Source of the DNA: Clarireedia homoeocarpa
Taxonomy: Eukaryota > Ascomycota > Leotiomycetes > Helotiales > Rutstroemiaceae
NCBI GenBank assembly: GCA_001465935.1
Contig: LNKV01000070.1
Span: 103,947-167,946, forward strand
DNA: 64,000 bases
Direction of reading: 5' to 3'
Part shown: positions 24,509 to 37,791 of the stretch, one piece after another
Numbering within the stretch: position 1 is the first letter of the stretch
How the letters are laid out: each line of letters opens with the position of its first letter
Notes under the pieces: generated by a model
The model's input: the letters and a program-made list of their open reading frames with translations, nothing else
Told to the model about the DNA's origin: nothing
Database searches by the model: none
Program-made: the position numbers and the translations under genes

Positions 24509-26766
24509 TTAAATGAGGTCGAATACCCTAAGATCTAATTGGGGGTCTCTTTCCCTCAGTGCTTCAGGGGTAAGTCTTGGATCGAACTTTGTTAACTCGC
24601 CAGTGTCCTCTCTGCAGAAAAGTGGATAATTTCTCTTCGTTGTTAAATACACGTTTTCTGGCACAATATGCCAGCCTTGCGGTAGTGGACCGAGTCGCGG
24701 ATCATCAGTCTGAACCAGCTACGTCTTATCGTCAATATAGGCTACTGGCCAACTACTAATCGACTTATATAAATATCTGATGGTACGCATATCTCCAGGC
24801 AATGGACCGAGGAGAGCTTCCGAGGACATCAGTCCCTAAACATGACATGTTCCAATTACATTGTAATGGCGGCCGTTCATGGTTGGTCTTAAGAGAACTG
24901 GCGAGTCGGAGCCCAGTGAGACGACTAGTACATCACCGGGAGCAGCTGTATCTGGCGCTAGACCAATATATCCCTCCTCTGTAGTGAAGAATGGGCTGCC
25001 CATGAAATTGTCATGTATTATTTTTAGCATCGTACTCTCAAGGCGACCCTCCTCGACGTTTGGCTCCCCGTTTTGCAACAAGCGTGCCACCACATTTTGG
25101 ACCGCCGAATATGGAGCACCCATATCAAGGTGTGGCGAAGTGTCATCCTCGAACGCGATAAGAATGGTACGTGTAAATGCTTCTAGTAGAGTTTTATTTC
25201 TCATTGGCTGATACTGTTTGCATAAGATGCCTTTGGGTGCAATATCCATGATAGCTCGTCGGATGACGCCTTCTAGTTCTGCGGATGCATATATCAGGTC
25301 AAGTCGCGGTAACGGTTTTATATTGTCAATCGTGGTGCAATATTTGCCTGTCACTTTCAAAATATTGCGGTCACTGTTCGCAACAGAGGCAAGTGCTTTG
25401 GAATTCCCTGTAGCACGTCGAATGCCCCTAAACATATAGACTTCGCGAGACGACCACTGCGAGTTCTACAAGTTAGACTGAATACTGTAGTGATATTTTC
25501 TGCGGGAAATTATTATCATTGATCGAACCTTGTTATTAAGTACTGAAAGGTTCTCTTGTACGGTCCTACGGAATAGAAATCTGAATTGCAGACTTTCAGA
25601 CCGATTTAGAATTTTATAAAGAGACGACGAAATTATACGTACATCCGGAACCCACGAAGGTAACGAGACCACTGTCTTTAGTTTCTCCGGTATAATTTTG
25701 CAGAACTGCATTATAGCTAGACTTTCCCGTCTTTTCATAGCATGCCATCGCAAACTTTCTATAGACTTCTGAGGCTGTTTTAGAATAGTTTGGCTCGCTT
25801 TTTATAAGATTGGCATGATCCTGATCCAAGAGACTGAATACTCCGTACAGCCCGTCCCTGTCATCACTGCACTCACAACCCCTCATGCTCTCCATTAACT
25901 CTACTATTGCATCCGTGCTGCGGGTCATTTCAGTGAAATAGAGCATTGTGATATGCTCAGAGTTTTTTGGGTGCTTGGCGAGAATATTTGAAAGATGTGC
26001 TGTCTAAAAAACATTAAGAAATTTCGAAAATCTGGCCAAGCCAGGTGTCTAGAACCGCAGACTATCGTGGCCTTTCTCGCAAGAATGATTTCTTGCCATA
26101 CCCATAGTTGCTTAAACCATGGCCGATCGAACAGCTTGTCCAATGATAGCATCTTTTCGTTTTTGGATGGGGAGTCTTCAAGTGCGCCATCTGCTTCAAG
26201 CCACCAACTGGCTTCCTCCTCGAGATCACATTCTGGCTTCAAAGTAAAGCAGAACAAATCAAAACCTACTTCAATCTTCGGTATGATGCGCGTTGCAAGA
26301 TTCATTGCGTCATCGCTTCCATTTCCTGCTCGGCCAAGCCAAACTATAACGTTGCTGGCTTATGAATATATCTCCGCCATTCTTTTACCTGGGACGATTG
26401 TTCGTCCAAGTCTTCTTGATTGACACAAATGGCATCTATCCAGAACACAACATCTTGAGTCTCGCCCCGCAAATAAGGCAGTGCTTCGGTTAGGTTGCGC
26501 GTGATTGAAAGGTACTTGAACCCCGAGGAGTCTCTTATGCGAACAAGACACTTGTTTTGCGCATCGCCCCAAGCATACGATAGCGCCTGGTAGCTAGGAA
26601 TCGGAAGATCTGCCTTGAATGAATTCGTGTGCAATTCAATCACAACTGGTTCCCAACATTTGCCGGGAATTATGGTAAAGAGCCGGATCTCTCTCGCTGC
26701 TTCGTTTAGTGGTGAGTATTGGTATGCCTGCTTCAGCGAAGCAAACTGTCCAGTACTCGCAACCAA
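24509..26766 (-). pseudogene. Decayed heterokaryon-incompatibility (HET domain) gene
   Basis: The HET domain is recognisable in order: YSPLNEAAREIRLF, SYQALSYAWGD, VVFWIDAICVNQEDLDEQ, NVIVWLGRAGNGSDDA, WFKQLWVWQEIILA, then GLYGVFSLL and LPSWVPD. A GT..AG intron fits at 25642-25466. The usual C-terminal ending follows as TKFDPRLTPEALRERD and FDLI before a TAA at 24511-24509. The reading frame is broken repeatedly. There is no in-frame ATG at the 5' end. A frame shift lies in an A4 run near 26384. TAA occurs at 26362-26360 inside IYSxASNV. A frame change occurs at a T6 run near 26008, and another between 25650 and 25700. TAG codons lie at 24838-24836 and 24721-24719. The three in-frame stops all fit CAG/CAA to TAG/TAA (CpA to TpA) changes, as RIP would make. 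HET proteins trigger incompatibility cell death; this copy cannot encode a full product. Confidence 0.85.
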
Positions 26767-28092
26767 GGTCGAGACGGCCGAGCGGCGAGATGGTTCAGGA
26801 CCATATTAGCATTTCGATGCGGAAGCACTCATACCCGGACTTTAGCTCTTACAGAAAATGGGCATCTTGTCGGGTACGTTGCTGTTGGTTTTTTTGGAGC
26901 TTGACGAGGGCCGGCAACACGCAAAACATCAATATATCTTTGCACGATTGCGATTCGTGACAACGTTTATCAAAAATTTATGAAGTTCCAAATATCGAAA
27001 ACAGCTGAGAGGACTTCTTTGTCGACTGGTAAGGGTTTACACTGATGAGGTGTGGTGGGCTTCTCGGCGTCAAAATACAATACGAAGTTGCAGCGGTTAC
27101 ACCCCCACTCCCCCCAATATGAGGTCTGTATCCTCAGCCTCAGCCTCAGCCTTATGAGTTTTATTACACATGATCAGGAAATGAGTGAAGCTAGAAACTC
27201 AGGCCTTAGTGGCAGCATTGATTGATGCTCCGGCGTAAATTTGTTTTTGTTTTTTCTTTCAGAAGGGATATATATAAATAAGATAAGTTATATACTAGGT
27301 TTCCTATTCGAGTATTTAGACTACGATTCCTACATCAATACATTACACTACATTAAATCACTCAGATGATTGATATTCTGATCTGAGAGTCGGAACGGGA
27401 CATTTCGTCGACGACGACGACGACGGTCCCGAAGACGCTGCGGAGTCACTGACTGTGCTAGTAGTAGTGGGATCTAACTAACTCTTTGATGTTTTTTTTT
27501 TTTTGCCTTTGTTAGTAGATTCTGAGAGAGAAGTCAAATACAGATACATATACATCTATTAAACTTGTCACTTGTGTAAAATATTGTTTGTTTCAAGTGC
27601 TTTCCACTTGGTTATTCGATTCGACATACATAGCTAGCAAGAAATTCTGCACATTGCTAGCAAGTTGCCTATCCCCTTTTATATATCGACTTCCTTTTTC
27701 CATCTTAATCATTACAATCCCATTTTCTCTCCGCATTAATCCCTATCGTCAGTATTCTCCCCGCGCGCTCTCTAGAGAAAAAGTATGCTAACTCCTTTTC
27801 CTTCCCTTCCGTCATTTCCCATTCCGACTTAATCGAGTATCGAGTATAGATAGCAATAATATAGCAATATGTTTTTGAGGTTCCACAATGTTCATCCATC
27901 TATACTTCCACACATTTCCATATCATATCATGTCATCTCACATTACCACACCACATCCCCCTTTCCATCCCTTCTACCCCTCCATTCGATTTGCCATAGA
28001 AATAACACTAGTACGTCCCCAAAGCATCACAAATTATAACACAACAGTATCTAGTCAACCACCCCTCTCCCTTCCGCCAGCCCTTCTCCATC
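26767..28092. other. Intergenic, simple-sequence blocks
   Basis: 1.3 kb between the 5' end of the HET pseudogene and the 3' end of rec8. It contains a CCTCAG triplication near 27134, a GAC trinucleotide run near 27412-27424 and a T-tract at about 27490-27505. No gene was recognised. Confidence 0.6.
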
Positions 28093-30707
28093 CTACAAAC
28101 ACCCCATCCAAATCTCGCCTCCCAACCCCCTTACCCCCTCCCTCCCATCATCCTGCGCAACCCAAATTCGCCCCCTCGTCGCTAACGTCAAGATATGTAG
28201 AAATGCCTGCGCAGCCACGATCTCACTATTTGCCCTCGGATCGAAAAGTTGTTCGAATCCTACTTTTCTCTCTCTTTCTCTTTCTCTTTCTCTTCCCCTA
28301 TTCCCTTCTGTCTGACCGAATTCATCTACACCATCAATCTCCTCGCCATAAATATCCCCTAGTCTTCCTTTCAAAAATTCCAAGAAGTTCTCCCCTTCGA
28401 CGTCCAATATGCCTCGTACCCATTGACTGCCTGCGGCGGTCTGCGTGTCGACGTTGGCTGCGGGACCGAAGATTTCGAATTCGTTCGATGCGGAGTCGAA
28501 AGTATCACTTCTCATTTCCATTCCCATGCCCATTCCCAAATCCATACTCCCAGTCCCACCCAACCCCAAGCCGTCTCCCTCATCACCTTCTTCTCTCCCC
28601 CACAAAACGCTCACATCATCACCCACTCCCTCCCCTCCCAACCCCATTCTTCCCCGTCCTTTCCCTCTCCCCACAAGCGGACTCGCACTCACCCCCCTCA
28701 AACTCAAACTTCCTCCTGCCGGCACACCCCCAACACCCAATCTCAACGAAGAAGCAACTCGTAGCGAAGACGACATCGCCCTCGCAGCCGAAACATTCCA
28801 CGGCATCGCCGCCGCACTGCTCGGGTAATCGGCCAACTCCCTTCCCTGCGCATCTCGGGCTTTTTCGACCTCCGGTGTACCGAAGGGGTCGTCCATCTGC
28901 ATATCTTGTGCATAGTCATCTTGGCTTTGATATTTATCTCCGCGGGGAAGTTCTGCTACCGAAATGGAATGAGAAGATGGACGTGGGCGCTTAGTCGAGA
29001 TATGATCATCTCCTTCCTTTTCCTCTTCCTCTCCCACCTTCTCACCACTCGACTTGCGTTTCCTCCCCTTAACCCCCCTTGCACGCAAACCCACAACATC
29101 CTCCCTCAAACCCTTCCCCCCAAAACCCTCCAACTCCCTCGCCACCGCCGCTGCAACCCCCACACCATTGATCCCCGCTCCCCAAACAAACGTGTAAGCA
29201 TTCCTCTTCGCCGCCGCAGGGCCCTTGTGCGCGAGCTTCGTCAGACACAGAGCTGCTTGCGTGTCTACGTACTCGCGCTGCCAGGCGGCGAGATCTGAGT
29301 TTCGCAGTTCTTGCCTGCGGTCGACGGGCAGGGCTTTTTTGGTCCGAGTTTTGCGGATGCGAGAGGCGAGGGGTGCGGATGCACTGGAGGAGGAGATGAT
29401 GCTGGAATGTGGGCTGACGGAGGGACGCTCGGGGACCGGAAGAGCACCGCTCATGAGTGGGAGGATGGCGTCGCGATTGCGCGTGTCGAAGGGTTCGGCG
29501 TCGGAGGGTAGGATCATTAATGCGTCATCAGCGGGGTACAACATATTTACATCTCCGTCTTCGTCTCTGTCATAGACGTGTCCTTCGCTTTGCGTTTGGC
29601 TCGGCCCATATCTCATCCTAGCTCTCGCATCCTCATGTTCCTTTCTCACTCTCGCACTAGCCGCCGAATCGCTTCCCAGCGGACGAGAACCCGCAACCGT
29701 AGAACTAGCTGCTCTCCTAGACGCAATGTTTTGAGCTGTCAGATCCCTTACATTTCCCTCGTCGTCGAATTCAAAGATATTGTCATCTTCAAACAGGATC
29801 ACTTCATCTTCAAACGGATCACCGCCACCAAAACCACCTATTCCTCCTGATTTTTGCGCCGAGGACCTCGAAACTGCGAAGGGATCGTTAAAAGGAAGTT
29901 GATAGGCACCACCACCACCGGCCGTACCAACACTCGATGATATATTAAGACCGATAATCGATGGGCATTGCGAGGAAGAAATCGAAGTCCCGCGACCGCG
30001 TTGCGAGTGGATTGAAAGTGAAGTTTGCGAGTCGCGGTTGAAGGGGTCGTTGATATCGATATTCGGAAGACTGAAATCTAATGCAGGTAATGGCATATCC
30101 GGGTCGAAAGCTGGATCGTCCATGAGGATGATTTGATCTGGTCTTAAGCACCATTAATATATCAGCTCCATTCCTTCTATAATCTAATAACCAAACCCAC
30201 AAACTACACCAACCACAACAACACAAGACACCACACAGAAATAGACTCACCTCCCCCTCGCCTTCCCTCCCTCCAGATCCAAATCTGCCCTCCCCTTCGA
30301 GCCCTTCCCAGACATCCTCCCCATGCCTCTAAGCCCCTGCTCCACAGCCGTCGCATCCGTCAAAACATACGCGACCTGCTGGCCATAGACCATGCTCACA
30401 CCATACAGCAGATTACTCTGTAAACGTAGCGCCATGGGGGCATGGGGTTCGATGATGGTGGAGCATGCTTTCTGGACGTCGACGTCGAGAATAGCTTTGC
30501 GAGTGATTTTCTTAGTGCTAGATTTGCTGCCGAGCGTGGCGACGAGCCAGACGGTGGCTATGCCGTATTTGCGAGAAGTGAGGACTAAGGAGGAGGGGAT
30601 GTTAGGGTAGAGAGTAAGTGGTAGGGAGTGAGGCGGAGGGGAAAAGATAGAGAGGAGAGGAGATGTGTGTATGTATAGAGAAACGTACTTTCGTGGCTAT
30701 AGAACAT
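28093..30707 (-). CDS. rec8: Meiotic cohesin kleisin subunit Rec8
   Basis: Three exons (30707-30689, 30584-30251, 30142-28093) join in phase to 800 residues. The first exon is only 19 nt and encodes MFYSHE, restoring the classic kleisin start MFYSHEILTSRKYGIATVWL. Then come RKAILDVDVQKAC and PMALRLQSNLLYGVS, the Rad21/Rec8 N-terminal domain that binds the SMC3 neck. RPDQIILMDDPAF follows across the second intron; this combination is typical of Rec8 rather than mitotic Scc1. The long middle is acidic and Ser/Gly-rich (separase and kinase target region by family knowledge). The last about 100 residues (NFLEFLK, VGFEQLF, SEIVAAQAFLHILTLATRG) form the winged helix that closes the ring on SMC1. 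A REREREREK run precedes this domain. Confidence 0.9.
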
Positions 30708-30904
30708 CCTCAACAGCTTCTTGAGTTCTCAACCTCTCAACTTCCTATTCTCTGAAATCCTTGCAGTCACACGTCACACGTCACACGTCACACGCCCAAC
30801 CTCTCTATCACAAAAATGATAAGAACCTCTCCCTCCAGTAAAGAAGCACTCCCATACACACACAACCACACACACTCTTATACACACAATCTCACACCAC
30901 ACAT

Positions 30905-30938
<34 letters not shown>

Positions 30939-31074
30939 CCACCGAACAAATGAACACAACACCCCGGATGAACCGAGAGAGGGAAAGACAGAGAGAGAGA
31001 AAGTAGCAGGACAATGCCCCCGTAGAATATAAAAGAAAGTAAAGTATAAGAACCAGTATCTCAACAATATAGAG

Positions 31075-31115
<41 letters not shown>

Positions 31116-31787
31116 TGAGGAGAAGAAGGAAAGTAGAAGAGAAAAATGAGGGAACAAGACTCAAGATGCAATACCCGTCAAAGAAGGAAGAAGTCACGTC
31201 GCGTCCGCGTCGCGTACTGAATAGAGATCATCTATCTAAAAGAAAGGAAAAATTATAATGATGATATTATCAAGGGTGAAAGTGAAGTGTGAAGGTATGG
31301 TCAGGTCAAGTATGTATCTTTCACACCATCACATTGGGAAAACACAAGTCGAAAACGAAAAAAATTAATTATAATTCTCTTTGCTCTCTAACTCTAAGAG
31401 AACAAACCACGTTCGGAGTACGTGAGTGAGCACTCACTAACCCACAAAAATTGAGTTGTTAGATACCGCTTTTACTCGCTATAAATCCTTTAAACGCCAT
31501 TCAATGCAATGCAATGCAATGCATGTCATTATGCTTGAAAGAAAATGTGAGGCTGTCTATCAACTAACTCATCACTATGTGATGCATACCAGCAGAGTTG
31601 CAGATGGCAAAATGATCTTCTTGCCTAAGTAAAACACAAACAAACTTTTCATCTTACAAATCATTGTGATGAAAAGTTCCTGATCGAAAAAACGCCCCCA
31701 CTCCATCCATTGCAGCAGCCATACTTGATTTCCTATTCCTTTTATTGTTTCCCCCAGTCATAAATTCGTTGATAAGATTCTGCTCTC
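30708..31787. other. Intergenic, microsatellite-rich
   Basis: Between the rec8 start and the channel gene 3' end. It holds a GTCACAC repeat near 30773-30795, an AAAG tetranucleotide run at about 30905-30940, a GT dinucleotide run at about 31077-31114 and ATGCA repeats near 31502-31522. ORFs read through these arrays are artefacts. Confidence 0.7.
31077..31114. repeat. (GT)n microsatellite
   Basis: Uninterrupted GT dinucleotides for roughly 36 bp. Confidence 0.9.
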
Positions 31788-34625
31788 TCAGTTGGCGTTT
31801 CCTACTCGCTGCTCCGCGTACTTAGCCGTTTGATCTTTCCTCGGTGTGAAAGATCTCAGACTTGTTTGCGATTCCATAGGTCGAACCAAGGGAGCCATAG
31901 TCACAGAGTTGTTAGCTGTGTGGTGGCCACTGGAAGGTCCTGATGCAGGATCAAATGGAGAAGTTCCTCTGGCAATTTCATCTTGTTGCCAGTTCTGGAA
32001 ATCACGAGAACTCCAACTTGCTCGATGAAACCGTGCCCCATAGGGAGCGTTTCCATATGATGAATAATGACTGCGCATACTAGTAGCCCTACTGCGGCCA
32101 ACTCGAGGTAGAGAGTTCTGTGAATTGCTTGGTCCTGCTCCCATTCCCATTTCCGGCACAATGTCCTCGTCTTCAATCTTTGGAGCTCGGCGAACTTGAG
32201 TGACGCTGAAGTACGGTTCCTTTGGTTCTTCTGGCTCAGGTGGTGGTGGTGGGGGTAGATCTACGGCTTTTTGTTCCAAATGAGCAAAATACTTCATGCG
32301 AATATTGTCAAGAGTGCGTGGCTTATGCTCTTCTGGGTTGCGCGTAATGGACATGTAACTTGATATCGCACCTAGAACAATGAGAATCAAGAGGCCAACA
32401 ACAAGGAAACCTTGAATGACAATAATGACCACGCCGATAACCGTTGTAGGAATACGAGCGACGTTGAATCGAGGTAGGAACGCAACCGAAAGACCCGCAG
32501 TAGCGACTTTGCTAAAGCCCAACATGTAGACAGCGAGGGCAGTATTTCGAGAACTTTCGTAGGGCTTGAGACAAATGATCGCGATGAAAGCGATGACCTC
32601 AACAACAAGGATGCCGAAAACTTGAGCCTGTGGGTTGTTTCGAGCTCCACCGATGAAGCAAGCTCTGAGGAACTGATACACAACCCAGAAGGTGAAGAAC
32701 CACCATCGAGTTCTTCTAAAGCGTGCGGAGAGCCAGCCAAATCGCTTGGTATAATCCACATCTTCGTGCACACTTTGCCTCTCTTTATCACTATCTACGT
32801 AGTGTACTCTGAAAAACGGCATCCCACCAGCTGCCTTTGACTTTTCCTCCTCGTCCATGGCGCTCTGTCGGACTGTGCGATACCATGGGAGAACTTTCAT
32901 GACTTTCTTGCGTTGAAAATGAACTCGGTCGGGCGATGACTCGTATTTACCGAATTTCAGTCGGAAGTAGGAGGCATAGAACGCGACACCAAGTATGCCA
33001 AGGAAGAATATGATGAATATAATGGCAGCAATTGCAAGGATTCCAGTAGTACCTCCGTATGAGAATTGATATAGCGTCAAGGTCATCATCATGAAGAATG
33101 CGATGAGCATCGATCGAAGAACCATAAGGCCGGTGAAGCCGATCCAGTGAGTCCGGAAAAGTGCAAGGCGGTCTTCCTTCATCCACTTCATTTTGCTGAA
33201 TGCTTCCAACATGAATTTAAAAGCGATAGCAGCCGCAACCAAGATGACAATCAAGATCAGATACCATAGGAAGCCAACTAAGAATGCATCGTCCACCGGG
33301 ATATTGACTTCAGAGAGCGTTCCGGTAAAATTCGACCAATTGCCAGGTAGGGGCAATCCGGCGTCGACAGGCGTTCCATTCCAGCTGTATCCTTTGCTCG
33401 AGTTATTGTTAGAAGCGCGTTTTGTGAGCGATGCCATTCTCTTCACAATCTCCTCACCCCTCTTGGTGAAGCTCCAATGGCTAGATTCTTGCAACTTTTC
33501 CAAGGAGCGTCCATAAATTTGTTGTTGGAGTCCTCCATTGTTATTAATAGTAGTGGAACCAGCACCACCAACCTGACTTGAATTTCCCGATATCCCAGTG
33601 AAGCTGTTGACTGAATCGATCATGGATTTGCTATATATAATGCCTGCTGACCAAGCAAAATTGCTCCAGAATGCCGCGCAAACACTGGGCCAGTTGACTG
33701 ATAGAGCACCCGAGAAGAAAATCGATTGGAAGACTTCAAACACGACCAGAACCGAGAGAGAATGGGCGTAGTGCGTTCGTATCTGCGGCACACTTGCTCC
33801 ATATATCGCTGTTGCGAATGAGGAGAGCACGGCAATCGCTGTGAAGACTCCCAGAGCCGAGCCGACTGCAACAGGATGCGAGAAGCTGGCCGAATTCCTC
33901 ATTACTGCTTGGAAACATGCGATCTCCGTTTGCGTGGAATTTGAGAAGATGCGTAACGTAGCTGATCCTTCAAAATCCGGGATGACCAGTGCTATGCTGG
34001 GAATGGCGGCAACATCAGAGATGGAGACTGGAATAATAGCCTCACCATTAATCGGTATACTGCTGTTCATCGGACACAGACTACACTTGTCAATTGCATG
34101 CCAGACATTGGGAGAAGATTACCTACCTTTGGAAATTTGCGTTACACGGGTTAAATGTGAAATCGAATCTATCCTCTCCATCTAAGTCTAGGATTAGTTT
34201 ACGTATCACCCAATAGAGACTCAATCACCTACAAGCTTGGACACCAATGTGGACTATTTTTATTTTTTGTGTAATTAGTAAAATTTTGAATCACACTGCA
34301 CGGAAGAGAACCTACTCATTATTGACTCATTTTGCAGATTCGTGTTACCAGCAAGATGGAACAAAACAGTCATGTTATCCTTATAATAAGCAGCATCAAA
34401 GGTAGTGACATTGATCAGACTTTGCCCTCCCATACAGTCTCCAAAATCTCCAGTGTACAGTGCCGGTGTCCGGCTGTCCAGGAGCTTAATTGACTGTCCT
34501 TCCGAGTTTGTGCCTGTGACATATACGGGATTTGCTGCCATGACTGGGGATATCGTATTAAGTATTGCGAAGGAAGATATTAATGTGGCCGACCATGAGG
34601 CCGTAGATGTTGTAAAGCGCGCCAT
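31788..34625 (-). CDS. TRP/FLC-type polytopic channel with ML-like N-terminal domain
   Basis: Three exons (34625-34316, 34181-34127, 34080-31788) join in phase to 885 residues; the second intron is only 46 nt. ATG 34625 is the first ATG and starts a signal peptide (MARFTTSTASWSATLISSFA). Residues about 30-190 form an ML-like lumenal or extracellular domain (YTGDFGDCMGGQSLINVT, DRFDFTFNPCNANF, SLCPMNSSIPING). Then about nine hydrophobic helices of the fungal TRP-like domain follow, including FRTHWIGFTGLMVLRSML and FWVVYQFLRACFIGGARNNP. The C-terminal tail is cytoplasmic, with a Pro/Glu block (PPPPPPEPEEPKEP) and Ser/Arg-rich stretches. The family includes yeast Flc proteins and fission yeast Pkd2, linked to calcium and cell-wall homeostasis. 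The closest subfamily is not resolved by eye. Confidence 0.87.
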
Positions 34626-36775
34626 TGTCAAAATGGAGGAATTATTCTATCGTACTTGTAGAGGGGTAAGGAAACTCGTTCCACCCTGGGATCAGGGTGT
34701 GAAAGTATGTTGTTGCTCGTATTCGAGTTTGAAATTGTAAAAGATGGCAAAGTTCGTCGCAGTGGTGGCGATGGTGTTGTATTCGAACGTTCTCAAATGG
34801 TTGAGGTAGGTATTGTTGCCAGATTCACTGAGGTCCACGCCGGTTACCACAATATCAGCTACTGAACTGAGCAGCCTCCACGTTCGATTATGCGGCTCGA
34901 TTATTCACTGGGGGGAATGAATAACACTCCTCCCGATGCTTCCGAATCGGTGGAAGAGATTGAGAGTATCGTGCAATCGCGAGTTATAATACAATTCGGC
35001 GAGATGTCGCGTTCTTGTCGGAAGATGCAAGTCGGGCCTCCTTTGTAGGAAGAGCAAAGGGACAATTATCCGCAGTTCTGCGGACTCTAATTATGACGAA
35101 TTGGTATCATGTTCCACCACCTGGGTATCGATCAATTGGCGCTCGGGACGATTCTCGTATGTATAGTGACAGTTAAAGGTTCGTGCGTATGCGACGGGCA
35201 AGGGCAAGGGCGAGCTGGTATTCGGGATATGATTATTAGTTGAAGCGACAGACGGAACGAATAACGATGGGAAATGTTATTTTCTCTGCGGGATCCTGTG
35301 CTCTCTCTCCTCAGTTCTCGAACTCCAAGGGAAGAGGCAATGAAGAAGGAAGGAGGACCCTTTGGATGGTGGAGTACAAGTTGACTGTAAGTTGACTGTA
35401 ACGAGAGGAGTGGGTCAAGACGACCGGAACTGGATGGGGATGGGGGATTGGTATGGGTGTGGGTGTGGGTGTGGGTGTGGGTATGGGTATAGGTATGGGA
35501 TATGGAACTCTTTCCAAGGTTGGGGATAAAGTTTTGTATGGGAAGGTCGGAAGGTCGGAAGGTCGGAAGGTCGGGAAGTTGTGTGTTCGTCTTTGCTATT
35601 TTGTGATGGAATTCTCGGCCAATAAAGTGAATGAATGCCTCCAGGACAGTAGTTGCGCGAGACGGGCCCAAGAAACTGCGCAACCAGCTCAAGAATTCTG
35701 GGCCTTGACAATTAAGACTACTTGTACCAGGGTTTTGTTTTCTCTGAATAATTGGGACGCAAGGCGCGTGAAGGGTGCCCAAAGGAGAAGACGAAGAGCT
35801 CGAAACAAGGATGTGAGCTGCAAATACTTTCCCAAGTAAGCACGGGTAGAACGCCACTGATGATAAGAAAACGATGAGAGAAACACAAGGAGAAGGGGGA
35901 GAGAAACAAGAGAAACAAGAGCAACAAGAGAAACACAAGGAGAAGGGGAAGGGAGGAGGGAGGTTGAGGAGATTCCAAGCTTCGGATTCTTGGAAGCAGT
36001 GATCGGTGTTCTATGGTGGTTCGAATGGATATATATTTGCCGTCGATATACCCTTTCAGGCGCAACTCTTAGACAGAATTATCGAAGTCTCAGCGTTACT
36101 GCCGCCCCTCCCTCCCCCTCCCCTCGCCATCGATTAGCGGCTTTCTCAACCTCTCAAGCGCTTTCATGCCAACAATTCGATGATTCGTCGTTGTGCGCCG
36201 ATTCTGATACAAGTGAAGCGTTACTAGCCAAAGGGCAGGCAAGATTTGCGCGGCTTCTCATCCAACGAATTGGGAGCATAGACGGCGGAGCAAAACCAAG
36301 TTCTACGTTTCTTCCACTTATATGCGAGAAGCGAAGATGGGACGCGTGATTGGCTACATTTTGTCTTGTATTTTGGGAACAGGTACAACGGGTTCGGACT
36401 CCAGACTCCAGACTCCAGACTCTCTCAGGTATTAAAAGAGGGAGAATACCGTCTAGGCAGCGGCTGTACGAAGTTTGACAACCGTTGCAAACGCCAATAC
36501 ACACACCAATACTTTGTACATTCATACAAAGTACAAGGGACCTGCTAATTTGTCCTCAATTCCTCCTTTATCCCCCCGGCAATTATCCATCTGCCAATGT
36601 GACATGGAAAAATATGTGGATGTGGTGGAGATGCAGAGTGAGTACAGTACAGGACCATAACCATAAATCTGTAAATCTGTATCCGGGTGATTCGGATATC
36701 ACCAGCACCAAACGACAGGAAGAATCTGATTTAATCTTAACTGTCTGAACCTGAATAATCAATCGTCCATTTTCA

Positions 36776-36890
36776 TTTCACGCATTTTTTTCAAGCATTT
36801 CACGCATTTCACGCATTTCACGCATTTCCGCATTTCACGCATTTCCGCATTTCACGCATTTCACGCATTTCCGCATTCCCACATTCCCAC
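36776..36890. repeat. Tandem repeat, 10-bp unit CATTTCACGC
   Basis: About ten copies of a CATTTCACGC unit, interleaved with shortened CATTTCCGC copies. Confidence 0.85.
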
Positions 36891-37791
36891 CAGCCCTCAA
36901 TAAATCAATAACTTTATTTACTCGCATTTCTTGCTCCCCCCCTACTTTGCTGTATTGTATTGTATTGTATCATCATTCAAGCCCGTCTGACGTTCCAAGC
37001 AAAAGCATCTTCCCGGGCTTCGGCTGCTTGGAAAAAGGGCATTCTTGGGAGGTGAGAGAGAATACAGTAAGTGATTACGACGACACTTACTTCGTATTTC
37101 ACTTCGTCGCACTATGGAATCACACTTCGTATGTACTCGGCACTAGGGAATCGGATGGCTGGAGATTTTGATTGCATGTGGCTGCAGAGTTGCAGCAGCT
37201 GGGAATTGACGGCGAGGGGTTTAACTAGGTATCGCATCCTCTGTCGGCACATCGCCCTGGCCTGATAGTGTTAGTGGTAGTGGTAGTGGTGGTAGTGGTG
37301 ATGCTTTGATGTGGTTTGATGTGCTAGGTAAATGATCCTTCACGTGTATCTCATACATCCTCTGTCGGCACTCGGCTTTTGTTTCTTCTCCTTTGTAGGT
37401 GGATTATGACCATGGCACTCACTCGCCTTCATCCCCTTCATCCTCTTCATCCCCTTCATCTCCTTCACCCCCTTCATCCCCTTCATCCCCCATCAACAGC
37501 CTCATCTTCATTCTCGAAACATCTTCATTCTCGAAACATCCATCAAACCATAAACATACTCCCTTAGATACCGTTACCCTTGCATCATCTGTTTTAGTTT
37601 TCTTCTCAGCGCGGCCGGCCATCTTCATGACGCTTACCGCTTACCCGCCTTTTCTCATGAAGGCTCACAATTTGGTCCGCGCGCTACGAATACGGGCAGA
37701 ATACGAAAGCACCGGGGGTGAGATTCCCAATGCAGTACAGTCGTGCTGCAGGAGCGATTTGACTACTTCGTATGGACTCCTGCCACCTGCC

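Noticed and set aside
26360..26572. Separate small minus-strand gene overlapping the HET region
   Set aside because: Its end (MAEIYS) is simply the HET domain continuing in a second frame after a one-base shift.
27888..28994. Plus-strand ORF of 368 codons, very Pro/Ser/His-rich
   Set aside because: Antisense to rec8; the composition simply mirrors the acidic and Gly-rich rec8 coding strand, and rec8 has clear domains.
28093..30707. Mitotic kleisin Scc1/Rad21 as an alternative identity for rec8
   Set aside because: The N-terminal LTSRKYGIATVWLVATLG and RKAILDVDV segments match Rec8 rather than the Scc1 pattern.
30774..31197. Hydrophobic minus-strand ORFs around the GT repeat
   Set aside because: They translate the GT and AAAG microsatellites as Thr-His and Phe-Leu runs.
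35132..35938. Minus-strand ORF of 268 codons with Thr/His/Pro repeats
   Set aside because: Generated by the GGTGTG microsatellite and neighbouring simple sequence; no domain and no plausible splice context.
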